Below, piece by piece: positions 25,359 to 33,868 of a stretch of 34,267 bases of DNA. A program made the position numbers and the translations under genes. The DNA lies in NCBI GenBank assembly GCA_028693285.1, contig JAQUVQ010000031.1, positions 1 to 34,267 of the forward strand, given 5' to 3'. Origin of the DNA: Smithellaceae bacterium (GTDB lineage Bacteria > Desulfobacterota > Syntrophia > Syntrophales > Smithellaceae). Position 1 is the first letter of the stretch, and each line of letters begins with the position of its first letter. The notes under the pieces are model-generated. The model saw only the letters and a program-made list of their open reading frames with translations, had not been told where the DNA came from and did not search any database.

Positions 25359-25700
25359 TCACCCGATGGCAACGCCGCCCCGCTCGCCGGAGCTGATCCG
25401 GACGCATTCGGCCAGCTCCACAACGAAAATCTTGCCGTCGCCGACCGAGCCGGTGTGCGCGCCGCGGGTGACGGCGTCGATGGTCGGCTCGACAAACGCT
25501 TCGTTCACCGCAATATCGAGGCGGACTTTATTGAGCAGGCCGCCCGCTTCCTTCGCGCCGCGATAGACTTCCGTGACGCCTTTCTGCCTTCCCTGGCCAA
25601 CAACATTCGTGACCGTCATTAAATTTACGTCCACGGCTTCCAGCTCTCTTTTGACAGCCTCCAGTTTGTGCGGCTGTATGATGGCAATGACTAATTTCAT
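25359..25700 (-). CDS. glnK: PII signal protein GlnK, partner of the adjacent Amt
   Basis: A 113-residue PII protein encoded 12 bases after amt, the standard amt-glnK pairing in which GlnK plugs the channel when nitrogen is sufficient. It begins MKLVIAIIQPHKLEAVKREL. The T-loop is GQGRQKGVTEVYRGAKEAGG, and TGSVGDGKIF is the B-loop. Tyr46 of the T-loop is kept, but the position matching Tyr51 is Glu, so uridylylation by GlnD is not expected. Regulation presumably relies on ATP, ADP and 2-oxoglutarate binding alone. It differs in the T-loop from both other PII proteins of the window, implying separate targets. Confidence 0.95.
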   Translation of the reverse strand: MKLVIAIIQPHKLEAVKRELEAVDVNLMTVTNVVGQGRQKGVTEVYRGAKEAGGLLNKVRLDIAVNEAFVEPTIDAVTRGAHTGSVGDGKIFVVELAECVRISSGERGGVAIG

Positions 25701-25712
25701 GGCCAGTTCCTC

Positions 25713-26945
25713 CTATTCAATCACGGTGTAAGCCGCTTCGCTTTGCTGGGTCAGATCCAGGCCGATGATTTCGTTGTTCTCTTCGACCCGCATGCCGATT
25801 GCCGCGTCCACAATTTTGAAGATGATGAAGGTCATGATCGCGGCAAAGGCGATGGTCACCACGAGCATCAGGCATTGAACCCCGAACTGGTGCAGGTTCC
25901 CGAACAGCAGGCCGTCCGCGCCCGCCGCATTGACCGCTTTTTCCGCGAATAATCCCGTGGCGATCGTTCCGACCGTCCCGCCCACGCCGTGCACGCCGAA
26001 GGCGTCCAGAGAATCATCGTAACCCAGTTTGCCTTTAATGACGGCAACGGCGGTGTAGCAGACCAGGGCGACGATGATGCCGATGAAGATGGCATTCATC
26101 GGGTTGACGAACCCGCAGGCCGGGGTGACCGCAACCAGACCGGCGACGGCGCCGGTGGCCACGCCCAGAATCGTCGGAGTTCCATTGTGCCACCATTCAA
26201 TCAGGGCCCATGTCAAACCGGCGGCGGCTGTCGCCGTATTCGTAGTCACAAAGGCGTTGGCCGCCAGGCCGTCGGCCGCCAGAGCGCTTCCCGCGTTAAA
26301 CCCGAACCAGCCGAACCACAAAAGCGCCGCGCCTAAAACGGTGAACGGCAGGTTATGCGGACGAATGGGTTTGTGGTTGTAGCCGACTCTCTTTCCCAGC
26401 AGAAGCGCCAGCACCAGGGCCGAAATTCCCGAGCTCACATGCACGACGATGCCGCCGGCGAAATCCAGCCCGCCCAAAGACTTGAGCCAGCCGCCCGCGC
26501 CCCAGACCCAATGCGCCAGCGGATCATAAACGAAGGTCGCCCACAAGAGCGTAAAGAGCAGAAAGGCCGGGAATTTCACGCGCTCGGCATACGCGCCGAT
26601 GATGAGCGCCGGCGTGATGATGGCGAACATCGCCTGAAAGATCATAAAGACGCTGTGCGGAATGGTCGCCGCGTAATTGCTGTTGGGAGCGGCGCCGACA
26701 CCGGCCAGTCCCGCCCACTCCAGCGTTCCGATGATGCCGTGAAAATCCGGACCGAAGGCCAGCGAATAGCCGAAGAGCACCCACTGCAGGGAAATGACGC
26801 AGACGATGATGAAGCACTGCATTAAAATGGAAAGAACATTTTTGCGCCGGACAAGACCTCCGTAAAAAAATGCCAGCCCTGGAATGGTCATTAAAAGAAC
26901 CAGGGCGCCGGCGGTTAACACCCACGCTGTATCTCCGGAATTCAT
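25713..26945 (-). CDS. amt: Ammonium channel/transporter Amt
   Basis: Inner-membrane trimeric ammonium channel of 410 residues with about eleven membrane spans, starting with TAGALVLLMTIPGLAFFYGG. The twin pore histidines are visible in DFAGGIVVHVSSG and DAFGVHGVGGTVG, and the family signature with the aromatic gate region is intact (AYAERVKFPAFLLF). The C-terminal cytosolic tail, which mediates gating and GlnK docking, contains GMRVEENNEIIGLDLTQQSE. ATG 26945 is preceded by AGGAGG. It heads an operon with glnK, a porin, a PII remnant and an amidotransferase. The operon lies behind the strong sigma-54 promoter at 26988-27003. Confidence 0.97.
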   Translation of the reverse strand: MNSGDTAWVLTAGALVLLMTIPGLAFFYGGLVRRKNVLSILMQCFIIVCVISLQWVLFGYSLAFGPDFHGIIGTLEWAGLAGVGAAPNSNYAATIPHSVFMIFQAMFAIITPALIIGAYAERVKFPAFLLFTLLWATFVYDPLAHWVWGAGGWLKSLGGLDFAGGIVVHVSSGISALVLALLLGKRVGYNHKPIRPHNLPFTVLGAALLWFGWFGFNAGSALAADGLAANAFVTTNTATAAAGLTWALIEWWHNGTPTILGVATGAVAGLVAVTPACGFVNPMNAIFIGIIVALVCYTAVAVIKGKLGYDDSLDAFGVHGVGGTVGTIATGLFAEKAVNAAGADGLLFGNLHQFGVQCLMLVVTIAFAAIMTFIIFKIVDAAIGMRVEENNEIIGLDLTQQSEAAYTVIE

Positions 26946-26987
26946 GATGGTGGACCTCCTGTAAGAATTTTTTCATTTTTTGACTTG

Positions 26988-27003
26988 AGCAAGGATGGTG
27001 CCA
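26988..27003 (-). promoter_or_regulatory. Sigma-54 promoter of the amt-glnK operon
   Basis: Minus strand TGGCAC-CATCC-TTGCT, a full consensus match with GG-N10-GC spacing. Transcription would start near 26977, leaving a leader of about 30 bases containing AGGAGG before ATG 26945. It lies in the 331-base divergent gap 26946-27276. That gap otherwise holds one ACA-N3-TTGT motif and a weak plus-strand promoter candidate. Confidence 0.9.
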
Positions 27004-27073
27004 TCAGGATTGTCAACTTCTTGAATATTGAAATCACAGATAATTTATCGATCAATGGCCGTTTCAAATAAGA

Positions 27074-27083
27074 ACAATATTGT
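27074..27083. promoter_or_regulatory. Candidate activator site upstream of amt
   Basis: ACAATATTGT, a perfect ten-base palindrome, lies 71 bases upstream of the amt -24 box, about 101 bases from the predicted start. A degenerate partner (ATCAAAATGT, 27104-27113) sits 30 bases further. It is the same motif as at 20771, 20800, 23177, 23206 and 22456. Confidence 0.45.
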
Positions 27084-27208
27084 GTGATTTATCAAGAATC
27101 AGAATCAAAATGTGTACGTGGCGTCTTGCCGGAATGGCTGGAAATTTGTTCAAAAATGTTCGGCAAATGACCCGTAAAAAAGACGAAGGATATGCGCCCG
27201 AACGCCGG

Positions 27209-27224
27209 TGGCATAAAAATTGAA
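27209..27224 (+). promoter_or_regulatory. Weak sigma-54-like promoter for the PEP-binding protein gene
   Basis: TGGCAT-AAAAA-TTGAA keeps most of the -24 box and the spacing but has GA where the -12 box needs the invariant GC. It lies 53 bases before ATG 27277. It is listed because the gene otherwise lacks a visible promoter and the site faces the same activator motif at 27074. Confidence 0.2.
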
Positions 27225-27276
27225 GACCGTTTGAAAGAGACGTTTAAGATTTGCAAAGAAAAGGAAGCAGAATGTT

Positions 27277-29880
27277 ATGATCCCTTATGCGCGCGTCAGT
27301 TCCGGCATCAGCGGTCTGGATAAAATCCTCAACTATCTGCAGATGGGCGACAATGTCGTCTGGCAGGTGGACCATATCGAGGACTATAAAAAATTTGTCG
27401 ATCCCTATGTCGAGCAGGCCCTGGCCGATCGTCAGCGCCTCGTTTACATGCGTTTTGCCAACCACCCCGCCCTTCTGGAGGCGCGCCCCGGAATCAAAAT
27501 CTGTCAACTCAACGCAAATTCAGGATTTGAATCCTTTTCCACAGAGGTCCACAACATCATCCGCGACGAAGGCCGCGACGTGTTTTACGTTTTTGACTGT
27601 CTGTCCGATCTGCTGCAGGCCTGGGCCACCGACCTGATGATCGGCAACTTCTTCGTCATCACCTGCCCTTACCTATTTGAGCTCAACACGGTCGCGTATT
27701 TCGCCATCCTGCGCAGCCGCCATTCTTTCAAAACCGTCGCCCGTATCCGCGAAACGACGCAGGTTCTGCTGGATATCTGCAACCGCGAAGGAAGACTCTG
27801 CGTCCATCCGCTCAAGGCCTGGAAGCGCTACACGCCCACCATGTTTCTGCCGCACATCATGGAAGACCAGGCCTGCGTTCCGATTTTAAACAGCGCGGAC
27901 GCCGCGAGCTTTCTGTCCTGCCTGACGGACAGGAATGCCACCGGCCCCGAGCGCAATCTCGATTACTGGGACCGCATCTTTCTGAAAGCCGGCAACCTTC
28001 TGGAAAATCCCGACGCGGCCCCGGAAAAGCAGGACATGGTGGAAATTCTTTCCCGCGTGATGATCGGCAGGGAGCAGCGGATCCTGTCGCTGGTGCGGGA
28101 ATACTTCGACCTGGAAGACCTGGTGGAAATCAAGAAGCGCCTTATCGGCACGGGGTTTATCGGCGGGAAATCCGTCGGCATGCTGCTGGCGCGCAACATT
28201 CTGCGCAAGGATCCGTCCTTTGACTGGAACGCCGTTCTGGAAATCCACGATTCCTTCTATGTCGGCTCGGACATTTTCTATTCCTACATGGTGCAGAACG
28301 GCTGGTGGAAGCTGCTGATGGCGCAGAAAACCGACGAAGGATATTTTGATGTCGCGCGCGAGCTCAAAAACAAGATGCTGCACGGCGTGTTTCCCGACGA
28401 AATCAAGGAGCAGTTCCAGCTCATGCTGGAATATTTCGGCCAGGCGCCGATCATCGTCCGGTCCAGTTCGCTTCTGGAAGACGCCTTCGGCAACGCCTTT
28501 GCCGGAAAATACGAAAGCTATTTCTGCGTCAACCAGGGAACGCCGGAAGAGCGCTACCGGCATTTCGAGGAGGCCGTCCGCAGAATCTTCGCCTCCACGA
28601 TGAACGAGGACGCGCTCACCTACCGCCTGCAGCGCGGAATGGCCCAACAGGATGAACAGATGGCGCTTCTGGTGCAGCGCGTTTCCGGCTCCCACCGCGG
28701 CAGCTACTTCTTTCCCGGCCTGGCGGGCGTCGGCCTGTCCTACAATACGTTTGTCTGGCAGAAGGGCATGGATCCGAAAGCCGGCATGCTGAGGATCGTT
28801 TTCGGCCTGGGTACGCGCGCCGTCAACCGCGTGGAAAATGACTACCCGCGCATCGTCGCGCTGGACGCGCCCACCGTCAAACCCTACACGAAGCCCGAGG
28901 ACATCAAGCGGTTTTCCCAGCACGAAGCGGATGTGCTGAATCTGCGCGACAATGAATTTCAGACGCTGCCGACCGCCGAACTGCTCCGCGAAGACCTGGT
29001 GGCGAACCTGAACTGGATCGTGGAGGAAGACACGGAAGCGGCCGACTATCTGAGGGCCGCGGGGCGCGATGCGAGTCAGGCCTGGATCATCACGTTTGAC
29101 GAACTGCTCTCGGCGACGCCGTTTGCGAAAACCATGTCCAAAATGTTAAAAACGCTGGAGCAGATTTACCGCTACCCGGTGGACATTGAGTTTACCGTCA
29201 ATTTCAACGCGGCGGGCGATCCGCGGATCAACCTGCTGCAGTGCCGTCCCTTTCAGACCAAGGGCCACTACCGCCGGGTGGAGCTGCCGGAAAACATCAG
29301 CCGGTCCAGAACACTGATCCGGCAGGACGCCAACTTCATGGGCGGCAGCGTTTACCAAACTATCTCCCGCCTGATCTGCATCGACCCCCGGGCGTATACC
29401 CGGCTCACGCTTTCGGAGAAGCACGAGGTTGCCAGGCTCACCGGCAAGCTCAACCGGCAGATCGGACGCCGCGAGGCCATGCCGACGATTCTGCTGGGCC
29501 CGGGGCGATGGGGAACGACCACGCCCGCGATGGGCGTTCCGGTCACGTTTTCGGAAATCAACAACATTACCGCCATCGGCGAGATCGCTTACCAGGACGG
29601 CGCGCTCATCCCCGATCTGTCCTTTGGAACGCATTTTTTCCAGGATATGGTGGAAATGGACATCTTTTACATGGCCATTTATCCCGAAAAGGAAGGCGTG
29701 GTCTTCAATGCGGCATGGATCAAAAAACAGCCCAACATTCTTGCGGACCTGATGCCGAACGATGCGCGGTTTGCGGGCGTCGTCCGCGTATGCGACGTCC
29801 GGGCGAAGGACGTGCGCCTGATGTCGGACATCGTCACCCAGAAGATGATCTGTTTTCTGGGGGATGCCTGCAGCCCTTGA
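27277..29880 (+). CDS. PEP/pyruvate-binding (PPDK N-terminal ATP-grasp) domain protein with KaiC-like N-terminus
   Basis: An 867-residue protein in four parts. Residues 1 to about 250 resemble a KaiC/RecA-like domain (SSGISGLDKILNYLQMGDNV), but the Walker A loop is absent. The ATP-grasp domain of PEP synthase and pyruvate phosphate dikinase runs from about 285 to 660, with GFIGGKSVGMLLA near 290, IIVRSSSLLEDAFGNAFAGK near 392 and the closing LLQCRPFQTKG near 653. A C-terminal domain of unknown role contains LLGPGRWGTTTP near 739. The phosphohistidine domain and the PEP-binding barrel are missing, so it cannot be a complete PEP synthase. It starts at ATG 27277 after AAAGGAAG. Its position between amt-glnK and glutamine synthetase suggests a regulatory or energy-sensing role in ammonia assimilation, which is inference. 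Confidence 0.85.
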   Translation: MIPYARVSSGISGLDKILNYLQMGDNVVWQVDHIEDYKKFVDPYVEQALADRQRLVYMRFANHPALLEARPGIKICQLNANSGFESFSTEVHNIIRDEGRDVFYVFDCLSDLLQAWATDLMIGNFFVITCPYLFELNTVAYFAILRSRHSFKTVARIRETTQVLLDICNREGRLCVHPLKAWKRYTPTMFLPHIMEDQACVPILNSADAASFLSCLTDRNATGPERNLDYWDRIFLKAGNLLENPDAAPEKQDMVEILSRVMIGREQRILSLVREYFDLEDLVEIKKRLIGTGFIGGKSVGMLLARNILRKDPSFDWNAVLEIHDSFYVGSDIFYSYMVQNGWWKLLMAQKTDEGYFDVARELKNKMLHGVFPDEIKEQFQLMLEYFGQAPIIVRSSSLLEDAFGNAFAGKYESYFCVNQGTPEERYRHFEEAVRRIFASTMNEDALTYRLQRGMAQQDEQMALLVQRVSGSHRGSYFFPGLAGVGLSYNTFVWQKGMDPKAGMLRIVFGLGTRAVNRVENDYPRIVALDAPTVKPYTKPEDIKRFSQHEADVLNLRDNEFQTLPTAELLREDLVANLNWIVEEDTEAADYLRAAGRDASQAWIITFDELLSATPFAKTMSKMLKTLEQIYRYPVDIEFTVNFNAAGDPRINLLQCRPFQTKGHYRRVELPENISRSRTLIRQDANFMGGSVYQTISRLICIDPRAYTRLTLSEKHEVARLTGKLNRQIGRREAMPTILLGPGRWGTTTPAMGVPVTFSEINNITAIGEIAYQDGALIPDLSFGTHFFQDMVEMDIFYMAIYPEKEGVVFNAAWIKKQPNILADLMPNDARFAGVVRVCDVRAKDVRLMSDIVTQKMICFLGDACSP

Positions 29881-29982
29881 AATTTTCGGGGGGAAGGAAA
29901 AAGCCGGAAAGAAGCTGGGTGCTTGCGCAAATTCCGCTATTGGAGTAAAGAGGAGCATCTCTCGCAAAAGGACGGCAAAGCC

Positions 29983-32154
29983 ATGAAAAAGATGCAACCC
30001 ACGCTCGCGGCGGAAAGGCAATACGCGGTCGAAAAGGAAAAGTTTGTTCCCGTATCGCAGTATTTTGGCGAGGACACCTTCAGCCATGCGGTCATTAAAG
30101 AGAAGCTTCCCAAAGATGTTTTCAAAAAATTGATGCAGGCGATGACTGAAAACAAGTCGCTGGACGAAGAGACCGCCAATGTCGTCGCGCACGCCATGAA
30201 GGAGTGGGCGCTGGAAAAGGGCGCGACCCACTTTGCGCACTGGTTCCAGCCGATGACCGGGACCACCGCCGAGAAACACGACGCCTTTGCCGATCCCTGC
30301 GGCCCCGGCGCGGTGATCGAGCGGTTTTCCGGCAAGCAGCTGGTGCAGGGGGAGCCGGACGCATCGAGTTTCCCCTCCGGCGGCATTCGGGCGACCTTTG
30401 AGGCCCGCGGCTACACGGCGTGGGACATGTCTTCGCCCGCCTTCATCAAGCGCAACGGAATCTCCACGACGCTTTGCATTCCGACGGTTTTTATTTCCTA
30501 TACGGGCCAGGTGCTGGACAAGAAAACGCCGCTTCTGCGGTCGCTGCGCGCGCTGAATCAAAGCGCGCTTCGCATGCTGAAACTGCTGGGGGCAAAAAGC
30601 GTGAAAAAAGTCCAGGTCAATCTGGGCATCGAGCAGGAGTATTTTCTGATCGACATGGACTACTACTACAAGCGCCAGGACCTGGTGCTGGCCGGCCGGA
30701 CGGTGGTCGGCGCGCCGCCGCCCAAGGGACAGGAGCTGGAAGACCAGTATTTCGGCAGCATCAAGGAACGGATTTCGTCCTTCATGCACGACGTGGAGGA
30801 AGAGCTCTACAAGCTTGGCATTCCGGCCAAGACCAGGCACAACGAGGTTGCGCCCAGCCAGTATGAAATCGCGCCCGTGTTTGAGGAAGCCAATCTGGCC
30901 ACGGACCACAACCAGATGATCATGGAGACGCTGAAGCACGTCGCGAAAAAGCATCGCCTTTCCGCGCTTCTGCATGAAAAGCCGTTTGCCAAAATCAACG
31001 GCTCCGGCAAGCATGTAAACTGGTCGCTTTCCGATGACCGCGGCAACAATCTGCTCAACCCCGGCAAAACACCGCAGGACAATATCTCTTTTCTGGTGTT
31101 TCTCATCGCCGCGGTCCGCGCCGTTTACCGGCACGGAGATTTTCTGCGCGCCACGGTCGCATCCTGCGGCAATGACCACCGTCTGGGCGCCAACGAAGCG
31201 CCGCCGGCCATCCTCTCCGTGTTCCTGGGCGAACAGTTGACGCAGATCCTGGACAATATCGAAAAAGGCATCGTGCACAAAGCGACCAACGCGGAAATCA
31301 TCGATCTGGGCATTTCCTCTCTGTCTCAGGTCAGCAAGGATTACACGGACCGCAACAGGACCTCTCCTTTTGCCTTTACCGGCAACAAGTTCGAATTCCG
31401 CGCGGTGGGCTCGTCTCAGTCCGTTGCCTGCCCCGCCTACGCCATCAATACGATCGTGGCGGAAAGCCTGGACGAACTGGCCGAAAAGATCAAGGCCAAA
31501 GGATCCAAGAACATCAACCAAGCGGTTTTTGACGTCCTGAAAAACGAGATCGCGCAGCTTCGGCCGATTCTGTTCAACGGGGACAACTATTCAAAGGAAT
31601 GGGCGGCCCAAGCGAAGAAGCTCGGCCTGCCCAATGAAAAAACAACACCCGGCGCGCTCAAAGCCCTGGTGACCGACCGGGCGCTTCGTCTTTTTGAAAA
31701 ATATCGGGTGCTTTCCAACGAGGAGCTGAGAGCCCGCTACCTGATCCACACCGAGCGCTACATCAAGGATCTGGAAATCGAGGTCAACTGCCTCATCAAC
31801 ATCTGTCTGACGCAGGTGATCCCGGCGGCCGCGGCCTATCAGCAAAAACTGGCGCGGGCGATTCTTGACGCCAAAGAAGTCCTCGGGTCCGCCGCGGTGA
31901 TTTCCTCCCAGGCGGAGCTTTTGAAGAAAATTCTGGATTTGATCAACGACATATACGCGGCGTGCAGGGAAATCACGGCCGGAATGCAGGCCGCCAAGGC
32001 GATGGACGGCGAGCAGAAAAAAGCGGAGGCGCTTTGCGCCAGGGTCAAACCGAAAATGGACGAGCTTCGCGAATATGTGGACGCTCTTGAAAATATCGTG
32101 GATGATGAAATCTGGCCGCTCCCCAAATTCTGGGAAATGCTCTTTATCTGCTGA
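29983..32154 (+). CDS. glnN: Glutamine synthetase type III, copy 2
   Basis: A second full-length type III enzyme, 723 residues, closely similar to the product of 13298-15466 from N-terminus (ERQYAVEKEKFVPVSQYFGE) to C-terminus ([13 protein letters not shown]). All family motifs are intact: EQEYFLIDMDYYYKR, EVAPSQYEIAPVFEEANLA, INGSGKHVNWSLSDD and RNRTSPFAFTGNKFEFRAVG. ATG 29983 has AAAGGA upstream; the frame opens earlier at 29923, but that stretch is not conserved. It follows the PEP-binding protein gene by about 100 bases and is followed by guaA after 18 bases, so copy 2 probably feeds a plus-strand transcript separate from the sigma-54-headed copy 1. Divergence is concentrated at the ends, with near-identity in the core. 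Confidence 0.96.
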   Translation: MKKMQPTLAAERQYAVEKEKFVPVSQYFGEDTFSHAVIKEKLPKDVFKKLMQAMTENKSLDEETANVVAHAMKEWALEKGATHFAHWFQPMTGTTAEKHDAFADPCGPGAVIERFSGKQLVQGEPDASSFPSGGIRATFEARGYTAWDMSSPAFIKRNGISTTLCIPTVFISYTGQVLDKKTPLLRSLRALNQSALRMLKLLGAKSVKKVQVNLGIEQEYFLIDMDYYYKRQDLVLAGRTVVGAPPPKGQELEDQYFGSIKERISSFMHDVEEELYKLGIPAKTRHNEVAPSQYEIAPVFEEANLATDHNQMIMETLKHVAKKHRLSALLHEKPFAKINGSGKHVNWSLSDDRGNNLLNPGKTPQDNISFLVFLIAAVRAVYRHGDFLRATVASCGNDHRLGANEAPPAILSVFLGEQLTQILDNIEKGIVHKATNAEIIDLGISSLSQVSKDYTDRNRTSPFAFTGNKFEFRAVGSSQSVACPAYAINTIVAESLDELAEKIKAKGSKNINQAVFDVLKNEIAQLRPILFNGDNYSKEWAAQAKKLGLPNEKTTPGALKALVTDRALRLFEKYRVLSNEELRARYLIHTERYIKDLEIEVNCLINICLTQVIPAAAAYQQKLARAILDAKEVLGSAAVISSQAELLKKILDLINDIYAACREITAGMQAAKAMDGEQKKAEALCARVKPKMDELREYVDALENIVDDEIWPLPKFWEMLFIC
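30313..30419 (+). repeat. 107-base identical inverted repeat, copy in glnN 2
   Basis: Exact reverse complement of 15030-15136. Being inside two inverted genes about 15 kb apart, the pair could recombine and invert everything between them, or has recently exchanged sequence by gene conversion. Confidence 0.9.
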
Positions 32155-32172
32155 GAAGACAGGAACCCCCTC

Positions 32173-33702
32173 ATGATTCTGATTATTGATTTCGGCTCGC
32201 AGTACAACCAGCTCATCGCGCGGCGGGTTCGCGAAAACCAGGTGTATTGCCGGATCGAGCCGCCCGAACTTCCCCTTTCCGCCATTCGGGCGATGGCGCC
32301 GGAAGGCATCATTCTGTCCGGCGGCCCGGCCAGCATTTACGCCGCCGGCGCGCCGCGCGCACAGAGCGGCATCTTTGAGCTGGGGATTCCGGTGCTGGGA
32401 ATCTGCTACGGCCTGCAGTTCATGGTGGACGCCCTGGGCGGGCGGGTCATCGGCTCGGCCAAACGGGAATACGGTTTCGCCGAACTCACCATCAAAAAAC
32501 AAAAAGGCCTCTTTTCCGGCGTGAAGCCGAAAACGACCTGCTGGATGAGCCACGGCGACTCCATCGGAGAACTGCCGCGGGGCTTTTCCGTCACGGCTTC
32601 CACGGCCAACACGAAGGTCGCGGCCGCCGAGGACGCCCGAAGGCGCTTTTACGGCCTGCAATTCCATCCCGAGGTGGTTCACACCCGCGAGGGCGGGAAA
32701 ATGCTGGCCAATTTTCTTTTCGGGGTCTGCAACTGCGCCAGGACCTGGTCGATGCGGTCTTTTGTCGCCGAGGCCGTGGAGGACATTCGCCGGCAGGTGG
32801 GAAAGGAAAAGGTCATTCTCGGGCTTTCCGGCGGCGTCGATTCGTCGGTCGCGGCGGCGCTCCTGCACCGGGCGATCGGCAAACAGCTCACCTGCGTTTT
32901 TGTGGACAACGGCGTTCTGCGCGAAGGAGAAGCAAAGCGCGTCATCGACATGTTCAAGAAGCACCTGCGCATCAACCTGCGGTTTGTCCGGGCGGGAAGA
33001 ATATTCCTTCAAAGGCTCAAAGGGGTGACGGATCCCGAAAGGAAGCGCAAGATCATCGGCCGGACGTTTATTGAAGTGTTCGACGCGGAAGCGCGCAAAC
33101 TGAAAGATGTCCGGTTTCTGGCGCAGGGAACGCTGTACCCCGATCTGATTGAATCGCGGTCCGCTTTCGGCGGCCCCAGCGCGGTGATCAAGTCGCACCA
33201 CAATGTCGGCGGTTTGCCCAAAACCATGAAATTGAAGCTGGTGGAGCCGCTGAGGCATCTGTTCAAGGATGAAGTGCGGCTCCTGGGAAAGGAATTGGGG
33301 CTGGCGGACGACGTGGTTTGGCGGCAGCCTTTTCCCGGACCGGGCCTGGCCATCCGCATCATCGGGGAAGTGACGGTTCCGCGCCTGTCCCTTCTGAAGC
33401 GGGCGGACCGGATACTGCATCAGGAAATCCGCGACGCCAATCTCTACGGCAAATTGTGGCAGTCGTTTACGATTTTACTTCCGCTGAAAAGCGTGGGCAT
33501 TATGGGCGACCAGCGAACGTATGAAAACATCGTGGCGATCCGGGCCGTCACCAGCGACGACGCCATGACCGCCGACTGGGCCCGCCTGCCGCATGACCTG
33601 CTCGCGCGTATTTCCACCCGCATCATCAACGAGGTGCGCGGCATCAACCGCGTCGTGTACGACATCAGCTCCAAGCCCCCCGGCACGATCGAGTGGGAAT
33701 AA
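32173..33702 (+). CDS. guaA: GMP synthase (glutamine-hydrolysing)
   Basis: Converts XMP, ATP and glutamine to GMP. The N-terminal class I glutaminase domain begins [19 protein letters not shown] and has LSGGPASIY, the nucleophile Cys in [16 protein letters not shown] and QFHPEVVHT. The central ATP-pyrophosphatase domain has the PP-loop [15 protein letters not shown]. The C-terminal dimerisation domain ends with the XMP-binding stretch [14 protein letters not shown]. The 509-residue length is slightly under the usual 515-525. It is 18 bases after glutamine synthetase copy 2 and followed by a terminator, closing the plus-strand transcript. No guaB is present: again only the glutamine-using step is kept here. 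Confidence 0.97.
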   Translation: MILIIDFGSQYNQLIARRVRENQVYCRIEPPELPLSAIRAMAPEGIILSGGPASIYAAGAPRAQSGIFELGIPVLGICYGLQFMVDALGGRVIGSAKREYGFAELTIKKQKGLFSGVKPKTTCWMSHGDSIGELPRGFSVTASTANTKVAAAEDARRRFYGLQFHPEVVHTREGGKMLANFLFGVCNCARTWSMRSFVAEAVEDIRRQVGKEKVILGLSGGVDSSVAAALLHRAIGKQLTCVFVDNGVLREGEAKRVIDMFKKHLRINLRFVRAGRIFLQRLKGVTDPERKRKIIGRTFIEVFDAEARKLKDVRFLAQGTLYPDLIESRSAFGGPSAVIKSHHNVGGLPKTMKLKLVEPLRHLFKDEVRLLGKELGLADDVVWRQPFPGPGLAIRIIGEVTVPRLSLLKRADRILHQEIRDANLYGKLWQSFTILLPLKSVGIMGDQRTYENIVAIRAVTSDDAMTADWARLPHDLLARISTRIINEVRGINRVVYDISSKPPGTIEWE

Positions 33703-33733
33703 GCGAATTACATTTTATTCCGTCATACAACTT

Positions 33734-33774
33734 GTTGGCAACTTTTATAATGGGTTTTCAGAAAAGTTGTCAAC
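33734..33774. repeat. Near-perfect inverted repeat downstream of guaA
   Basis: GTTGGCAACTTTT (33734-33746) pairs with AAAAGTTGTCAAC (33762-33774) with one G-T wobble, a 13-base-pair stem around a 15-base loop. No T-run follows. It could be a 3'-end stabilising stem or the trace of a small mobile repeat. Confidence 0.55.
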
Positions 33775-33817
33775 CAATCATTGAAGAGTCTGACGCCGCC
33801 GCAGGCCGGTGAGAAGA

Positions 33818-33867
33818 GGGGATCATGGCGCACGCATCGCGTCTCGCCGTGATACCCCCTTTTTTTT
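33818..33867 (+). terminator. Rho-independent terminator after guaA
   Basis: GGGGATCATGGCG (33818-33830) pairs with CGCCGTGATACCCC (33845-33858, one bulge), and eight T residues follow at 33860-33867. The T-run ends two bases short of the acyl-CoA dehydrogenase stop codon. It would stop plus-strand transcription before it runs antisense into that gene. Confidence 0.85.
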
Positions 33868-33868
33868 G

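Noticed and set aside
29881-29982. Glutamine riboswitch or other leader RNA before glutamine synthetase copy 2
   Set aside because: The roughly 100-base gap shows no recognisable conserved aptamer core or terminator-antiterminator pair by eye.
29146-31521. Open frame of 791 codons on the minus strand opposite the PEP-binding protein and glutamine synthetase copy 2
   Set aside because: It is antisense to two well-supported genes with full family motifs. Its composition (rich in His, Arg, Gly, Val) is that of a shadow frame produced by GC-rich codon use, and no domain is recognisable.
33734-33774. The GTTGGCAAC/GTTGTCAAC inverted repeat as an attC site
   Set aside because: The ends do not fit the GTTRRRY/RYYYAAC cores, and the site is 33 kb from the integrase with no cassette-like gene beside it.
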